Below, piece by piece: positions 15,746 through 29,143 of a stretch of 64,000 nucleotides of DNA. The notes under the pieces are model-generated. The model was not told the origin of the DNA. It saw only the letters and a list, made by a program, of their open reading frames with translations, and ran no database searches. This DNA comes from Siphonodentalium dalli (taxonomy: Eukaryota; Mollusca; Scaphopoda; Gadilida; Siphonodentaliidae). Made by a program: the position numbers and the translations under genes. The first letter of the stretch is position 1; every line of letters starts with the position of its first letter. Location: assembly GCA_032622095.1 (NCBI GenBank), contig CP136062.1:152142875-152206874 (forward strand), written 5' to 3'.

Positions 15746-17095
15746 AAAAAGCACCGGATCCTGGAACCATGATTACATATTTAAATTTAACGATTCTATG
15801 CTCTCGCAATGCTGTATCATTCTGTCAAGTAATACGCAGACAACCGTTTAGTATCAATGTCACGAACGGTGCCGGTAGCGGGTTTAAACCCATAATGGAT
15901 GTTGATTTGCTTGTGTTACATACAGTATGGATGCCACATGGTTTGACACGTAACAATGTCAGACCAACTGGCACCAATACTCCATAGAACGCAACAAAAT
16001 TAACATCCATTACTTATATTTACACTCAACAGAGTCAACTGGTAGATTCGAAGAGTATCAAGCGCCCATTTCAACGTTATTCTCATAGCTCGTTGCAACT
16101 AGACAAAAAATGGAAACAAGTATGGGTCAGCGTGCGACGTCACTCGACGTAATTTCGACAAACCAATGCCCTGCATTCATATTCCACATGACCGAATGCA
16201 TGTATGAGTGAAAATTCAAAATAAGATTGTATTTTAATCTCGGACGACTACTAAAACGATATAAATTATACACTAGCATCTACCTCACCAATAAGAGCAG
16301 ACATGGTTCGGCGCATGGTTTTTGGACACTTTGGACTATTCGAGACCCGTTTATTTACCAACTAACATGGCAAGGTTGGTGGCTAGGATGCACATACTTG
16401 TATATATACTTGTGTAAATCGAATCTGTTCGAAAGTCTGTCTGAAACAACAATACCATAGTATACTCCTCCGGCGAAACTAAATGTGACAATAACAGTGA
16501 CATCCAACTGGATTTCTCTGAAAAACACCCTTTGGACCTGTGAAAATGCATAGTATAATTACAACGGGCGAAAAAAGATACCAAGTGCCGAAATGTCTTA
16601 GATAAAGTGCCAAAATGTTGACGGGCGTATGCCGAACAGTTGCCGAAAAGCCAGCGTCGAGATGTATGAAGGTTAGGTATTATACTCACTCATGTATCCA
16701 CGTCATATACTCAAGCAATGCACACGGGAAGTATTGATTGTTTATCCACGGTTTCCCACTGTCAGTTGCGGTGCGATTGTTTCACAGGGTCATAATTTTG
16801 GTTGTTAGATTGACATTGCGATTAACGGTTTCTTTGAACCGAGTCGATGTTGGTTTTGGGTCACATTTCATGAAGATTTGTCATTAATGCCGAATGACAG
16901 AAATAAAAACTCTTTTCATTTCGGATTTTCAGCGTTATTGTTTAGCTTTGGGCATTTTGATTTCTGATATAGTAACAAATATCCTAAACACAGTCAATGA
17001 AAACGCCCTAATCAAGTCAGTTCTTGTTGGCATTATTTAACCCCAACATACATGTATGCTCTACACATGGAGATAAACGCGTAGAGTTACTGTTC
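15746..17095. other. No gene seen
   Basis: AT-rich sequence with frames of at most 112 codons and no recognisable motif, splice pattern or repeat shared with the rest of the window. Confidence 0.5.
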
Positions 17096-17097
17096 TT

Positions 17098-18361
17098 CGG
17101 TTACGTAGCGTTTTTCCGAAGACCCATAACTCCGAAGGTCCGATTCTCCGAAGGTCAGATTCTCCGACGCCCCGATTCTCCGAAAGCCCATAACTCCGAA
17201 GTCCCGATTCTCCGAAATCCCATAACTCCGAAGACCCATAACTCCGAAATCCCATAACTCCGAAGGCCTATAACTCCGAACGCCCATAACTCCGAAGGTC
17301 TATAACTCCGAAGGGCCGATTCTCCGAAGGTCCGATTCTCCGAAGGTCCGATTCTCCGAAGGTCCGATTCTCCGAAGATCATGTTTTATCGCTTATTAAA
17401 TAGTGTACAGTCCAGTAATGGGGCCCTAGGGAAGACCGCCCCCAAAAAACATGTCAAATGTCATGTAAACGTCAGGAAATCCCTCCTAGGCATTCAAATA
17501 TTCACAGTGTTCCTGCCCAGGGGAGCCCCCGGACCAACGATTGGGGGCGACCCCTCCCATGTATGCGCTCCCCAAATCAGGCCTTCGTGATATGCTTTCG
17601 GCATATCATATGCATGATATATCCCCCACATATGCTAATTAATGTGCACCCCTAAATGGGAACCCTGGCTCCGCCACTGGTGTGCACCGGGTATATTATA
17701 ACGAAACGCTGCAAGAATGTCAGAGTAGCCTAACGTGCACAGGGGCGACAAGTTCTTCCCCGTTCACCCCTGTACATTTTACTCTGGCATCTCATGGGCC
17801 AACGTAACGTTATAGTATCTGGTGTATAGTCAGTGGCGGGCCAGGATTCCCATTTAGGTGGGGGCAGTAGGAAAAGTTTGAATATTTTGATGCCCCATGA
17901 ACGATTTCCGGGCGTTTACATGACATTGGACATGTTTTGGTAGGGGCCCATATTGTCTGAAATAGCAAGTAGAGGTTTAATGGGGGCAGTGGGAATTTTG
18001 GGACCCCTTGGCTTCGCCACTGGACTGTACACTATTTAGTAAACGATAATACCCCGATAAAACAAAATCTTCGGAGAATCGGACCTTCGGAGAATCGGAC
18101 CTTCGGAGTTATGGGCCGTCGGAGAATCGGGCCTTCGGAGTTATAGGTCTTCGGAGAATCGGCCCTTCGGAGTTATAGGTCTTCAGAGTTATAGGTCTTC
18201 GGAGAATCGGTCCTTCGGAGTTATGGGCTTTCGGAGAATCGGATCTTCGGAGTTATGGGCCGTCGGAGAATCGGGTCTTCGGAATTGTGGGCCGTCGGAG
18301 AATCGGGTCTTCGGAGTTGTGGGCCTTCGTAGTAATAGGTCTTCGGAAAACCGGTCTGACA
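17098..18361. mobile_element. Foldback-like element, copy A
   Basis: The arms (17106-17380 and 18065-18350) are tandem arrays of short units alternating CCCATAACTCCGAAG and CCGATTCTCCGAAG, in opposite orientation. The 0.7-kb centre contains TGTACAGTCCAGT near both inner edges. Tandem-repeat arms around a short core are the architecture of foldback (FB/Galileo-like) transposons. No transposase is encoded. The outer limits (GGTTACGTAGCG and CCGGTCTGACA) are set by comparison with copy B. Confidence 0.75.
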
Positions 18362-18364
18362 GCC

Positions 18365-19150
18365 TGTTCTTCTGTGACGAACGATATATAATTCGCGAGT
18401 CAAAACTATCCTAAAATGCATTCGTGCCATAATTAATAACAGATAATTGCGTCGACAGTATGTATTACGTATATATACTACGTTATGTTTACCGCGAAAA
18501 CAAATATTGTATTATATGTTCGCGTATATCTAAGTTTAATTTCGAACAAATCTGTACTGGGTAGTTGTATATGCCTGGACAACTGTTACCGCGAAAAAAT
18601 CCACGTTCAATGTCCACTCACAAGAGCCGTGTCAATGGGCTTGGTTTTGATGTCTGACAACGATTATTTCCCCCAGAAAAACGTTCGTAAATGTCTTTGT
18701 TATCGATATTTATCGGAATTTTTCATATGCATCAATGTAATTTCTCCTATTATATTATAAAACTGTGTTTTAAATCGGTTAATGGACTCGCAACTGGACA
18801 TTCGTAAACTAAATGGTCTCTACCTGCGCCCTCGACCATCCAGTTTATGAATGTCCAATAGCTCGTCCATTAATCCTGACATAAAATCCGCCTATATGAA
18901 CCTATATGTGAATATTTACGTCCCTATTTGTATGACGATAAGTTTTCTAATCACATGGACATGGCGTCCAGGCCTATATGAATATGAGTGTGATATCCAC
19001 TGATACGGACGACGGATCGCATAAGAACGCCACACGAGGATACACAGGCGAGTTTTTCTGGTGCATATCAACTGGATACACGTGTGTAAATACACAAACT
19101 TCGTACATATCGCCGCAAGCCGACAAAAAGTACATTGTAATATATACTGT
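18365..19150. other. No gene seen
   Basis: AT-rich, no convincing coding, RNA or repeat feature. Confidence 0.45.
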
Positions 19151-19154
19151 AATA

Positions 19155-19612
19155 TGTGACCCGCCATATCAAATCCAGTCGTAAGTCGGGATTTTTTTTT
19201 ACCCTGTGCCAATGCATTCTCTTATATATGCCTCGATATAGGTCGTCTCGCATATATAAGAGAATGCATTGGCCTAACAATTTTTTATCATTTTTTTAAA
19301 ATAAATGTTTCTTACAATTTTTAGGACATAAAATAAAAAACATCCATTACCCTGCAGGGAGCCCCACACATATATAGAAGCATATAGAAGAGTGTCGTCT
19401 GCTCATGTTTGTCTGGGGCTCTGTATGGGTGAAACTATAAAATTGTTAAAGAATACAAGAAAAAATTATTAAAATTGTAAAAAATTGTCATGCCAATGAA
19501 TTCTCTTATATATGCGAGGCGACCTATGGTCGACTCGCATATATAAGAGAATGCATTGGCACAGGGTAAAAAAAATCCCGACTTACGACTGGATTTGTTA
19601 TGGCGGGTCACA
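19155..19612. mobile_element. Double-hairpin MITE, copy 1
   Basis: TIRs start TGTGACCCGCCATA(T). Inside are two hairpins of the GCCAATGCATTCTC cassette (19208-19274, 19490-19563), in opposite orientation to each other. ATATACTGTAAT on both sides looks like a target duplication. The same element recurs at 35512-35936. Confidence 0.8.
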
Positions 19613-20013
19613 CATATACTGTAATGTGTTATGTTTTGTCAACAGTCCTTCCTAGTCATCTTTGTCCAATTGATTTTCGGATTATATCAGTTTAGAATAT
19701 CAAATTTGCGTAAGTAAGTAAGTAATGCTTTATTCCCAGCCAATTGGTAATTTGGTACATGAGAAAACATATAATACACTATGTAAGCGATGTCACAAAG
19801 AACCTGTTCCGTGACTGCGTTTATTGTGCACTGGGCTCCCCAAATATGTGAAAGTGTTCGCTGGGCGAAGTAAACAATGACGAATATTGAATGTTCTTTA
19901 TATTAAAGATGAAGGTGAGTAAACGACCAAACAACAAAGGGATAGCAAAACATCAAATAGAGCAACAACAAGAGATAACGCCACGAACAGGTACGTGGTT
20001 AGGCGGTGTCTGC

Positions 20014-20039
20014 TGGGGGGGGGGGGGGGGGGGGGGGGG
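20014..20039 (+). repeat. Poly(G) tract
   Basis: A G run of about 23-26 bases, flanked on the right by the dispersed repeat containing GCACCCCCTTGAGTTAGAA (also at 22520). Confidence 0.8.
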
Positions 20040-20436
20040 TGACCACCTTATGATTCACAAAGACCAATTGTCCAACTCTATGAATTTAATTTGCACCCCC
20101 TTGAGTTAGAATGTGACAACTGATACGTTGTCTCTAACAGCCCATGTCCGATTTCCAACTGATGGCATTTTCAGTCTAATATTTTGACTGAATCTTGGTC
20201 TAAAAAGACATAGTTTACACAAAACGTTGGTTGAAAAATTAGACTATCAAAATAGGATAATCTCAGCTTATTGTCGGTATGAAATTCCCCACTGCCGTAG
20301 ATTCAGGTACATGTATATGAACTCTCCAACAGTTGAAACAAACGAACAACGTCGTGGTTGGATGGTAAAACATCCTGTCTCTGCGTCTCTGGTGCGTGAA
20401 ACATCAACGAAACACGTTGCTGAAGATATGCCGACA

Positions 20437-20615
20437 TCAGGAATATACGAATTCTCGAAGTCCATTTCTCACGATATCTTTTCGTATCCGTTCTGATGTG
20501 TCCACCTGTATTTGCATCGCTTCAATAAGTGCGTCATCAGACTCGGCGTACGCCGCTTGATTTATAAACTTTCCCAACGTTATTAGGCTCCTGATGTTGA
20601 AATTTACGTCTAACC
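20437..20615 (-). CDS. Candidate terminal host exon
   Basis: On the minus strand a polypyrimidine tract and AG (TGTTTCTTCCAG) precede a 179-bp open frame ending in TGA at 20437. It encodes segments such as LDVNFNIRSLITLGKF and IQVDTSERIRKDIV. Amino-acid composition and the splice acceptor look genuine; the protein family is not recognised. A possible upstream exon at about 21190-21330 (minus, ending AACTCAG/GTACT) does not match it in phase. Confidence 0.4.
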
Positions 20616-20699
20616 CTGGAAGAAACACAAGCACGAGTTATAACAAGTAAAAAACAAATCCCATGACTTCTCAATCTATACGTTCGCCGTAGAGTGTGT

Positions 20700-21090
20700 A
20701 CATGCACAGAACGACAAGAGTGTGTGAATAGATGTGTCGATACGACACGAGTGTGTGGATAGGTTTGTCGATACGACACGAGTGTGTGGATATATTTGTC
20801 GATACGACACGAGTGTGTGGATAGGTTTGTCGATACGACACGAGTGTGTGGATAGGTTTGTCGATACGACACGAGTGTGTGGATATATTTGTCGATAAGA
20901 CACGAGTGTATGGATAGATTTGTCGAGAGGACACGAGTGTGTGGATATGTTTGTCGATACGACACGAGTGTGTGGATATGTTTGTCGATACGACACGAGT
21001 GTGTGGATATGTTTGTCGATACGACACGAGTGTGTGGATATATTTGTCGATACACGAGTGTGTGGATAGGTTTGTCGACACGACAAGAGT
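20700..21090. repeat. 31-bp tandem repeat
   Basis: About 12 units with core TTTGTCGATACGACACGAGT and variants (GGATAGG, GGATATA, GGATATG). The long frames across it on both strands are products of the repeat. Confidence 0.9.
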
Positions 21091-21751
21091 GCCAGCGCGG
21101 AAGGATATAACTCGAGGCTGATAACACAAGTGCCGGATCAACAAACACATCCACATACGTGTCGTTCTGTGTTTATTTCACAGCAATGCTTGCCCGCGTA
21201 TAGTACCTGAGTTACATTTTTTACCACATCTCTGCCTGGCCACAGCAAACGATCTACTGCTTTCTCTCTCGCGAGAGAAAGGAATCGAGCAATCATATAA
21301 TCAATTAATTGAAAAAAGAGACTTACAATGTTCCATACATGTACGTGCTTCAAAAAGTTGACAAGGTCGTTTTATTTTTATTTTCCAGGAACATTCGTGT
21401 AATAAGGTTCAAAATTGTATGGACGACAAACTTGTTGTAAGTTGAATCTAAACTAGATCATGTCAATGCATCTCTACTCTGGCTGAACGTCCGTATAGAT
21501 CATATTCCACCAGTACCAATCCTGGAATTTTGTTTATGTTCTGACCCGTTCTGACATGGAACTTTAGTAGTGATTCATGGCATGATCTACATCTAAACAA
21601 GTCTAATACAGCTGTTTCCTACATGCTCAAAGAAATAACAGTAACTCTATAAGTTATTCTACATCGGATAAGTTTGTTTTACAGCTAAAACCATCCGCAT
21701 GTAATTATATGTTATACGGAGAGAGCGGCCGAATGCCAATTGATGTGTTAA

Positions 21752-23806
21752 ACCCCTGTCACACTCAGGCCGGCGCTCTCACTGCGCTGCAAAAGTACCA
21801 ACATATGACTAACACGCAAGAGGAGCGCCGAAAACTGTCGAAAATTGTCAAACTTTTAAAACAAAGTATGCTCCTATTGCGTTCCTACTTTGTCAAGTCT
21901 CACGCTCTTAGTGCGTTCAAGTCGCTGTCATTGTGATGCTAGTACGTTCTCAATAAGTTCACAAAATGCTCTCTGCGCGGGCGCGGAGAGTATATATAGC
22001 GCCTACTGCGTTCTCCAGTCATAGTGAGTTTTTAGGTTGTGGGGAAAATACCCAACACTCCGCAATAAATTAGCTGTCCGATTAAACTACTGTCACACTC
22101 CGCTGCGACCAGGCCGGCGCTTGCATTGCGCTGAAAAATAATCAAAGCGCCAAGGAAAGCGCAGTAAGGTATCCAAGAACGTATTGATGACCCATTGGAC
22201 ACTGGATAGGACGGGAGAGGGTCTCTGTGATCGTTCCAGAGCGCCAGAGCGCCGCGCTTGTTTTGTGCATGCACAAAACAAGCGCAGAGGTTCGGCGTTC
22301 TGACCAGGCGTATTACCGTCGTCATGACAGCGCAAAGCGTACTAACAACGCAATGAGAACGACTTGAACGCATTAAGAGCGTTTACGGCGTGGAGGAAAC
22401 GCAGTGAGAGCGTGTGAGAGCGTGAGACCTGACAAGGCAGGAACGAAATGGGTCGTACACACAGGGACGTGGCTAGAGGGTTTCCGTTGGGGGTGTCAAC
22501 CTTGGGATTTTTCCAACTGCACCCCCTTGAGTTAGAATCAGACCGAACACAAGTTTTGCATAATTCCATTTGCACCCCCCCCTTTCACCTTAGTGTTTAT
22601 GCCTAATATCCTATATCTTCATAAACCATGGTTCTATATTCCCGGTATGAGAACATTCAGATATTTTAACCTGAAACATTGCATAAATCCTAATATCTAG
22701 TGGTCTAACTCCATACAATTGCACACGGCTACGGGCAAGAGACCACGACATCACTGAGCTGACCATCGTTGTTCGGCCGGTGTGAGAAAATTTTGAAATT
22801 CGATCAAGAAAATCGCAAATCCTAGCATCCAGACTGGCCTCAACTAAAGCTTTTCTATAGTGTTGGACATTTCAAACCTCATACCCCCCTCAGGTTGTAA
22901 AATTCTCCAACTGATGACCACAAGTTTGACCAAATGTAGTAAAATATTGTTAAACTTATGAGCATTTTTGTATTGGCCACAAGGGAGAGGCAATGACACA
23001 CCAGGCCGATCATGGTTCGGCCCGGTGTGCGAAAATTTTGTAATCTGAACAAGAAAATCTTGAGCGCGTTACCATTTCTGACATTGGTTCTCTTGTTTTA
23101 ACAGATTGAAAATTTCTGACAATTTTCAGCGCTTCCACTGTGCGTTACTCGTATTTTGATACTTTTTCAACTCAAAGCAAAAGCCAGCCTGATCGCAGCG
23201 GAGTGTGACAGTGGTATGAGCAGACCGGATTTCAAAGTGGAATTGTACTGTAAACCTGCTGTAAACGCCGGAAGAACGCCATGTATAACGCTTGGGCGTA
23301 AAGCGAGCGCCAGAGTCGCAGTGGCAGCACAATGTGGACGTTCTATGAGCGGGAACCAGTCCATAACACCCCATGACAGCGCAATAAGTTTTGGACAGAG
23401 CCTCATTGAGCGTATTAAAGACGGGAAAGGCACGTAGTGAGAATTTGATTAAGCTTACTGCAGTCACTAAAGACAAGATTAATTTCTTGCTGCGATCACG
23501 AGAAGCTAATATGCACTCTTGCTACGTCCACATAACGCTCACGTCGCTCGCTTGGCGCTTTGCTTTGTGCTGTCACGGCGACAGTACTACGTCCTGGTCA
23601 GAACGCCGAGCCTGTGCGCTTGTTTTGTGCATGCATAAAACAAGCGCGGCGCTCTGGCACCTATGGGCGACCATGGAGATCCTCGCCCGTTGTAGCCAGT
23701 GTCCACTGCGTCACCAATCGGTTCTTGGAGACCTTAGTGCGTTTAGGTGGCCGCTTTGGTACTTTTGCAGCGCAATGAGAGCGCCGACCTGAGTGTGACA
23801 GGGGCT
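21752..23806. mobile_element. 2-kb GC-rich element with inverted termini
   Basis: The left end CCCCTGTCACACTCAGG then CGGCGCTCTCA and its reverse complement at the right end (about 23758-23806) match over about 50 bp. A second partial terminus lies at 22089-22130. The interior holds duplicated GC-rich segments (TTGTTTTGTGCATGCA at 22258 and 23622). No transposase is seen, so it is non-autonomous. Confidence 0.65.
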
Positions 23807-24039
23807 GTAATAACCATGCGTGTGATAATGTATTGGTTGAAAGTGGTAAATATGAAGTGTAATAGATATTGTAAATTATTATCACTTTATAGGGCGTTCT
23901 CTAGGCCATTAGTACTGTTATACCGGGCGTTCGAAATGACGAACACTCGGCATTTTTGCGGGCCGCGGGCCGATATTGGATCGTGCTTTTCAATAACGGC
24001 CCGCGGCCCGCAGAAAATATGTGCAGCAGAATTACCTGC

Positions 24040-24880
24040 AATTTTACGTTTCTTCCCTCGCTAAGATCCCCCGAAGATTGCCGAACGTCACTCGGTGCTA
24101 AGATCCCCCGAAGATTCCCGAACATCACTACCGAACCTGCGACGGAGATTCCCTTACACATTGTGTATATAATACGTTTATCTACCATTCGTGTGACAGA
24201 ATCCACTACACCAATTTCATTTTAAGAGGTTTTTTTAAATGCCAAAATCGTTGGATTTGTGTCCGACGATTAGTTTTCTTGAGTAATTTCTCCCAACCTG
24301 CAAGTTTATCTGTGTCACACGATTAACTCGATTTGCTAAATTCTCCTAACCTGCAATGGCACGCGCTTTTGTCTAACGGAAATTGAATTCAATGGACAAA
24401 ATCTCCCACACCTGCGTTTTTTTGTTTATATAATATTACAAATATATATTAGTTACTTTCTGATATGTTTTACCATATTACCTACGATGGGAGGCAATCA
24501 AATAATGATTAAAATAAAACAAAATTATAGTGCACATAAATATACGTTGGAATGTTTGCACGCGATTCCATGTGACGTCAGAGTTCATTCATAAATGTTG
24601 TTTTGAAGCGCGCACATTGCGAATTTCAATTTCAGTCACTATCACTATCAGTCTCTATTACTGCAATTCGTCTCCGTTTTCTCTGTGTTGGTTGATCGGA
24701 TTGAGGATTATAGTTATTTTTAATGTATTGTACTGTGCAATCTCCTTTGATGTCGAGGAAATGTTAAAACAATTTCAAAACAACATACGGCCATTTTGTT
24801 ATTCTTGTATTTCCGAAACATACCGAACGACTTCGGGAATAATCGGGGGATCTTAGCGAGGGAAGAAACGAAACCTTGCA
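24040..24880. mobile_element. MITE with CGTTTCTTCCCTCGCTAAGA termini
   Basis: The motif at 24047-24076 returns in reverse orientation at 24842-24873, each followed inward by CCCCCGA. The interior is AT-rich and non-coding. Confidence 0.6.
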
Positions 24881-25430
24881 AATTACCTCCCTTCTCAATT
24901 TGCGCTTCCGTTTTAGGCTAATCGCTAACGAAAAATGGGAACAGATTATCACTAATTTACTCATGTTTTCCACTAATTTACAGTCGGATAATTCCTGTTT
25001 TTCGAAGGATTATTACCCCAAAGGTTAGTAAACATAGTTATTTTGATATGCCAATGTCTCAATTTTCGCAAACCGTCCTCAATACTTGGTTGATTTATCA
25101 CCTATATTCGATGCAATCAAATGTCACGTGATTAGGAACCAGCGATGATAACCGGTTGTACATTCAATAACTGCACAATCCAGTATTTATCGAAATAAAG
25201 ACATGTTAAAGTGAACGTTGAAGTGACAATCTTATTATTCTGTTGTGATTTGAAAATCAAAGTTGAAAGATTTATTGAATTGAAGAAAAAAAGTTTGTAT
25301 TATTACCCCCCTCTTCCCCCAACAAAAAGGCCCATATATTGGACTTTAATTGAAATAAATAATGTCATGAAGTCATTAACGGTCCAGTGAAATGTTATGA
25401 AGTCATTAACGGCCCTGTGATAATAATAGT

Positions 25431-25606
25431 AATAACATGATTTTCAAGGGCGTTATGGTTCAGTACCGGTCCTCCCAATGATTAACAGCCCTCGGGCTAT
25501 TAGCGGCCCTCGACTTTGTCTCGGGCCGCTAATAGGCACTCGGACTGTTAATCATTCCTGTCGGGCCGTTACTGAACCATAACGCCCTTGACAAAATCAT
25601 GTTATT
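25431..25606. mobile_element. Palindromic MITE
   Basis: Arms AATAACATGATTTTCAAGGG ... CCCTTGACAAAATCATGTTATT, about 80 bp each. Preceded by a short tandem of GAAGTCATTAACGG. Confidence 0.75.
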
Positions 25607-25639
25607 GCTTCAATATTATATATGTTAGCGCTTAAACTC

Positions 25640-26160
25640 AGTAAATTTCGCATCCTCTAATTTCACATGGATAAACAAAGTTAAGCAAATTTTAACAGAA
25701 TATGGTCAGATTCACTTAATGAATATAGATAAAATTCAATTTACTGAACGATTACTCTCGTACATTGAGTGCAACCTTATTGGTAGATTCCATGATAAAT
25801 TTTGAAGATTACTTGAATGTTCTTGACACCAGAAACCGGTTAACGTTAACATTATGTAGATTTCGTACATGTAATCATCAGCTACCCATGGAGACAGGCC
25901 GATGGAATAATATTGATCTAGCTGACAGAATATGCACAAAGTGTCACAAAAGCAGTCTTGGTGATGAATTTCACTATTTATTGGAATGTGAATTCTCTAT
26001 GGATGTAAAAAACGCATTTTACAACCAAAATACATTAGAAGAAAAGATGCTACTGCGATGAATGAAATTCTTAACATGAAGAATCACACACTACTCCGCA
26101 GACTATGTTCTTTCATTAGGATAATCACGAACGTTTTCTCAGTTCACAATTAATGCATGT
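25640..26160 (+). mobile_element. Non-LTR retrotransposon fragment
   Basis: Open segment with LTLCRFRTCNHQLPMETGRW and a Cys/His block CTKC...FHYLLEC, as found after reverse transcriptase domains in animal LINEs. It is truncated on both sides; the small frame ends at 26061. Confidence 0.65.
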
Positions 26161-26185
26161 AAATCTCTAGGCGAGAAACACTATA

Positions 26186-26299
26186 TGGATTCCCATTCAT
26201 TCATCTATGCGGATGGTCAGATGCGTGGTTCGACAGAAAGTCTTGGGCTTTCTGTTGAACTTAGCTAGCTGTTCATCCGCATGGATGAATGGGAACCAA
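26186..26299. repeat. Inverted repeat
   Basis: TTCCCATTCATTCAT...GCGGATG pairs with CATCCGCATGGATGAATGGGAA at a distance of about 60 bp. Confidence 0.6.
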
Positions 26300-27074
26300 G
26301 TAACTAAATATCTGCCAATAAGCACAGTGAGTATCCATGTATATTCAGTTATAATTGATTATTTATATAGTCATGCTATGATATTCACACTTGGCTTCTA
26401 TGTTAGTGTATTAAATTATATATGTATGGTTCCCGGAATCAATTATACAATATAGTCACAACGGGTGAACGAAATGGCAGTCAACGACTCGACTCAACTG
26501 AGATGTTAAATTAAGTCTGGCATGCATAGTTGTTTAGTATAAATACTAAAATTGACGATATATGAACCTATCATTTGTAGCTAAAACTAAACACACGGGT
26601 GTGAAGAAATCAACTGTTAGTTCGGTTTGCGATCGATTAGTTTACTCCATCCAACAATATTTCACATGATACATGTAGTACGACATGTTCACTTCGGACG
26701 ACAATTAAGCTAGTAGCGGTGTCAGAATTAAACTGCGATTATACTCATCGAATTTAAACAAGCCATCGACCCGGAACCATATGTACATATCTATTATATA
26801 TATTGCTATATTATGTCTATTGTATATATACTTCTAGTTAATATCTCAATATCCTTTATGTAATATGTAATGTATTTACTTGGATGAGAGAATAAAGCAT
26901 ATATATATAAATTGCTCGAAATTAGGTTTGGCACAACTCATTTGGAAACTAATTAGTGGTACGTGATATCTCAAATACCATATCCAACTATCGAAGGCAC
27001 GAAATATTTGCCTTTCACAGTTTCAAGCAATTCATCACACGGTGCTAACGTTCGGATATTTGAGCTATACACTC

Positions 27075-27595
27075 ACGGTGGGGAATCACGTGGTTTCGAG
27101 TTGATGAATATCACGCATTCAAAATGGCCGAGGCGACTGAAAACCCAACCAGAAACTAGGAAAAGGGTAATAAACAAGGATAGTGATATATTATATACTG
27201 TTTTCGTAGCTACGAGCATATGCTATACTATTTTTTAAACAACCCGATACCTCATTGGTGTCCAAACTCACAGCTGTATGCCCTAAGATTCTGACCAAAG
27301 TTGTCAGTCGAAGGATTATTCTAGATGTATAGACTTGCGTGTCCACGAACCTCCGACTGGCATCTTTGGTCAGAATGTTATAAAAACTACTGAGTATTTC
27401 CGAACGAATAAGGTATCAAAGTGTTTTAAAAATACACTATATATATGATATGCTCGTAACAGTCAAAATGCCATGTCTTGTGCCAGGTCCTCATATATTA
27501 ATGTATTTGTGCGTTTGCACTCGCCTCGGCCATTTTGAATGCGTGGTACTCACCAACCTCATAACCACGTGATTCCCCATCGTGAACTATGAAAT
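27075..27595. mobile_element. MITE with about 60-bp inverted ends
   Basis: GGGGAATCACGTGGTT and GCATTCAAAATGGCCGAGGC at 27079-27135 return in reverse at 27526-27583. A weaker inner pair (TGACCAAAG, 27293/27370) is present. No coding capacity. Confidence 0.65.
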
Positions 27596-27929
27596 TACAG
27601 AGTATGTGCATTCAATTATATTTTAAACGTAACTAATCATTTGTACGTGACTAATATTGTGGGTTAAGCGAAGTGTAAATATTGAATGTAGGATTGAATC
27701 GTGACAGATATTTGATGGTTAAATTCTGGTAAATGCCAATTGTGAAATTACATTAGGAATATAACAGAGATTATGTTGCTCGCCACAGGGGAGCTGATGT
27801 GATAAGAAGTTCTAAATAAAATTGATATTATTTGATAGAAACTTTTGCGGACAGGTGTCCTCGCTTCCTATACTATCATTTTATACCTCGAATCTGTATA
27901 AAACTTCTAGAAAGAGATAGACCATCTTT

Positions 27930-28372
27930 AAAGGTACTCAATCCGAATTAACGCTCGCAAATTATTATTTCCTTGGCTTCGGGTGTAAAAAAATATTTGA
28001 TTCGAGTCGCGGAACCCACCCACCAAAGATATAGGAGTGATCAGATATCGATGATTGAAATCTATTATTTTAATTTTAGGTGGCCCAGTAAACTGTCGAC
28101 GAGAAAAACTTATCTGACCAGATAGCGGATGAAGATCGACAACTCTAAAATCCAGTGGCTTTTTTGTGTCAGATATTTGACAACTGGCAAAATTTCGTTG
28201 AACAAAACGTTGATAAATAACAGGTTTTGGGCAATTTTATACTATAGTTGACTGCGATTAGCATTATTTTTGGGCAATTATTCGATTCTGATAAATGAAG
28301 CGGCATTTCAAAAATGTTTGTTGTTGTTGGAATTTGATGATATGGGGACCGTCGAATCGGATTGAGTAGCTT
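27930..28372. mobile_element. MITE of the AAAGGTACTCAATCCG family, copy 1
   Basis: Begins TTTAAAGGTACTCAATCCGA and ends near TCGGATTGAGTAGCTTTAA. The inner part (TTGATTCGAGTCG, AGTGATCAGATATCG) matches 48210-48640. Confidence 0.6.
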
Positions 28373-28741
28373 TAATTTTAGGATCGACATGAGGATTTTC
28401 ACCATTGATAAAAGAATTTTTTGTCGGTACTTGGAGAAAATACTTTCAAATTGAAGCAGACGGCAATTATATCCCACAAAATTTCAATTTCGCCCCGGCC
28501 GAGAAACTGTGTGCATTCACATATACATAATACCTTCGACATTGGCCTAATCAGACTCAGTAGACTTCTATATATTATGGCATTTCCCTGGTGAATCTCT
28601 GTGTATTAGTGCTCGTTCATATAGTCCGACGTTGCACGCCATGAATCGGTGCGGGTATTCCCATATCAAATTAGCGGCACACTTACTAATCTCGTTGATA
28701 CACATTGGTGATTAATTTTGTGCTGAGATTGGGCACACGGG

Positions 28742-29143
28742 TTAACCCTTTACCCAACAAACCGGCCAAAACCGGCCAAATAAAGCTTCAACAGCCTAAA
28801 ATATCTTCGGTCTGTCTCAATAGAACCATACAAATATGGATATCATTGGAACCGGCTCCTTGACCACATTGTGATAGTTACAGTTATGCCCTGTGCCAAT
28901 GCATTCTCTTATATATGCGAGTCGACCATAGGTCGCCTCGCATATATAAGAGAATGCATTGGCCTAAAAAAAAACTTTTTTTAATACTTTTTACCATTTT
29001 TTCTTACATTCTTTGACAATTTGATCATTTTTAATATGTGTTAAGCCAATGCATTCTCTTATATATGCGAGGCGACCTATGGTCGACTCGCATATATAAG
29101 AGAATGCATTGGCACAGGGCCGTTCTGCTGGGTAAAGGGTTAA
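28742..29143. mobile_element. Double-hairpin MITE with TTAACCCTTT ends, copy 1
   Basis: TIRs TTAACCCTTTACCC / GGGTAAAGGGTTAA. Two GCCAATGCATTCTC hairpins at 28895-28963 and 29045-29113 are mutually inverted. The same hairpins occur in the TGTGACCCGCC family although the TIRs differ. Confidence 0.8.

Noticed and set aside
20537..21154. 205-, 161- and 136-codon frames on the minus strand
   Set aside because: All three frames stay open because of the 31-bp repeat; they cannot all be coding and none has other support.
21190..21330. Internal host exon upstream of the 20.4-kb exon
   Set aside because: The donor AACTCAG/GTACT is plausible but its phase does not join to the 20.4-kb acceptor, and the acceptor side is unclear.
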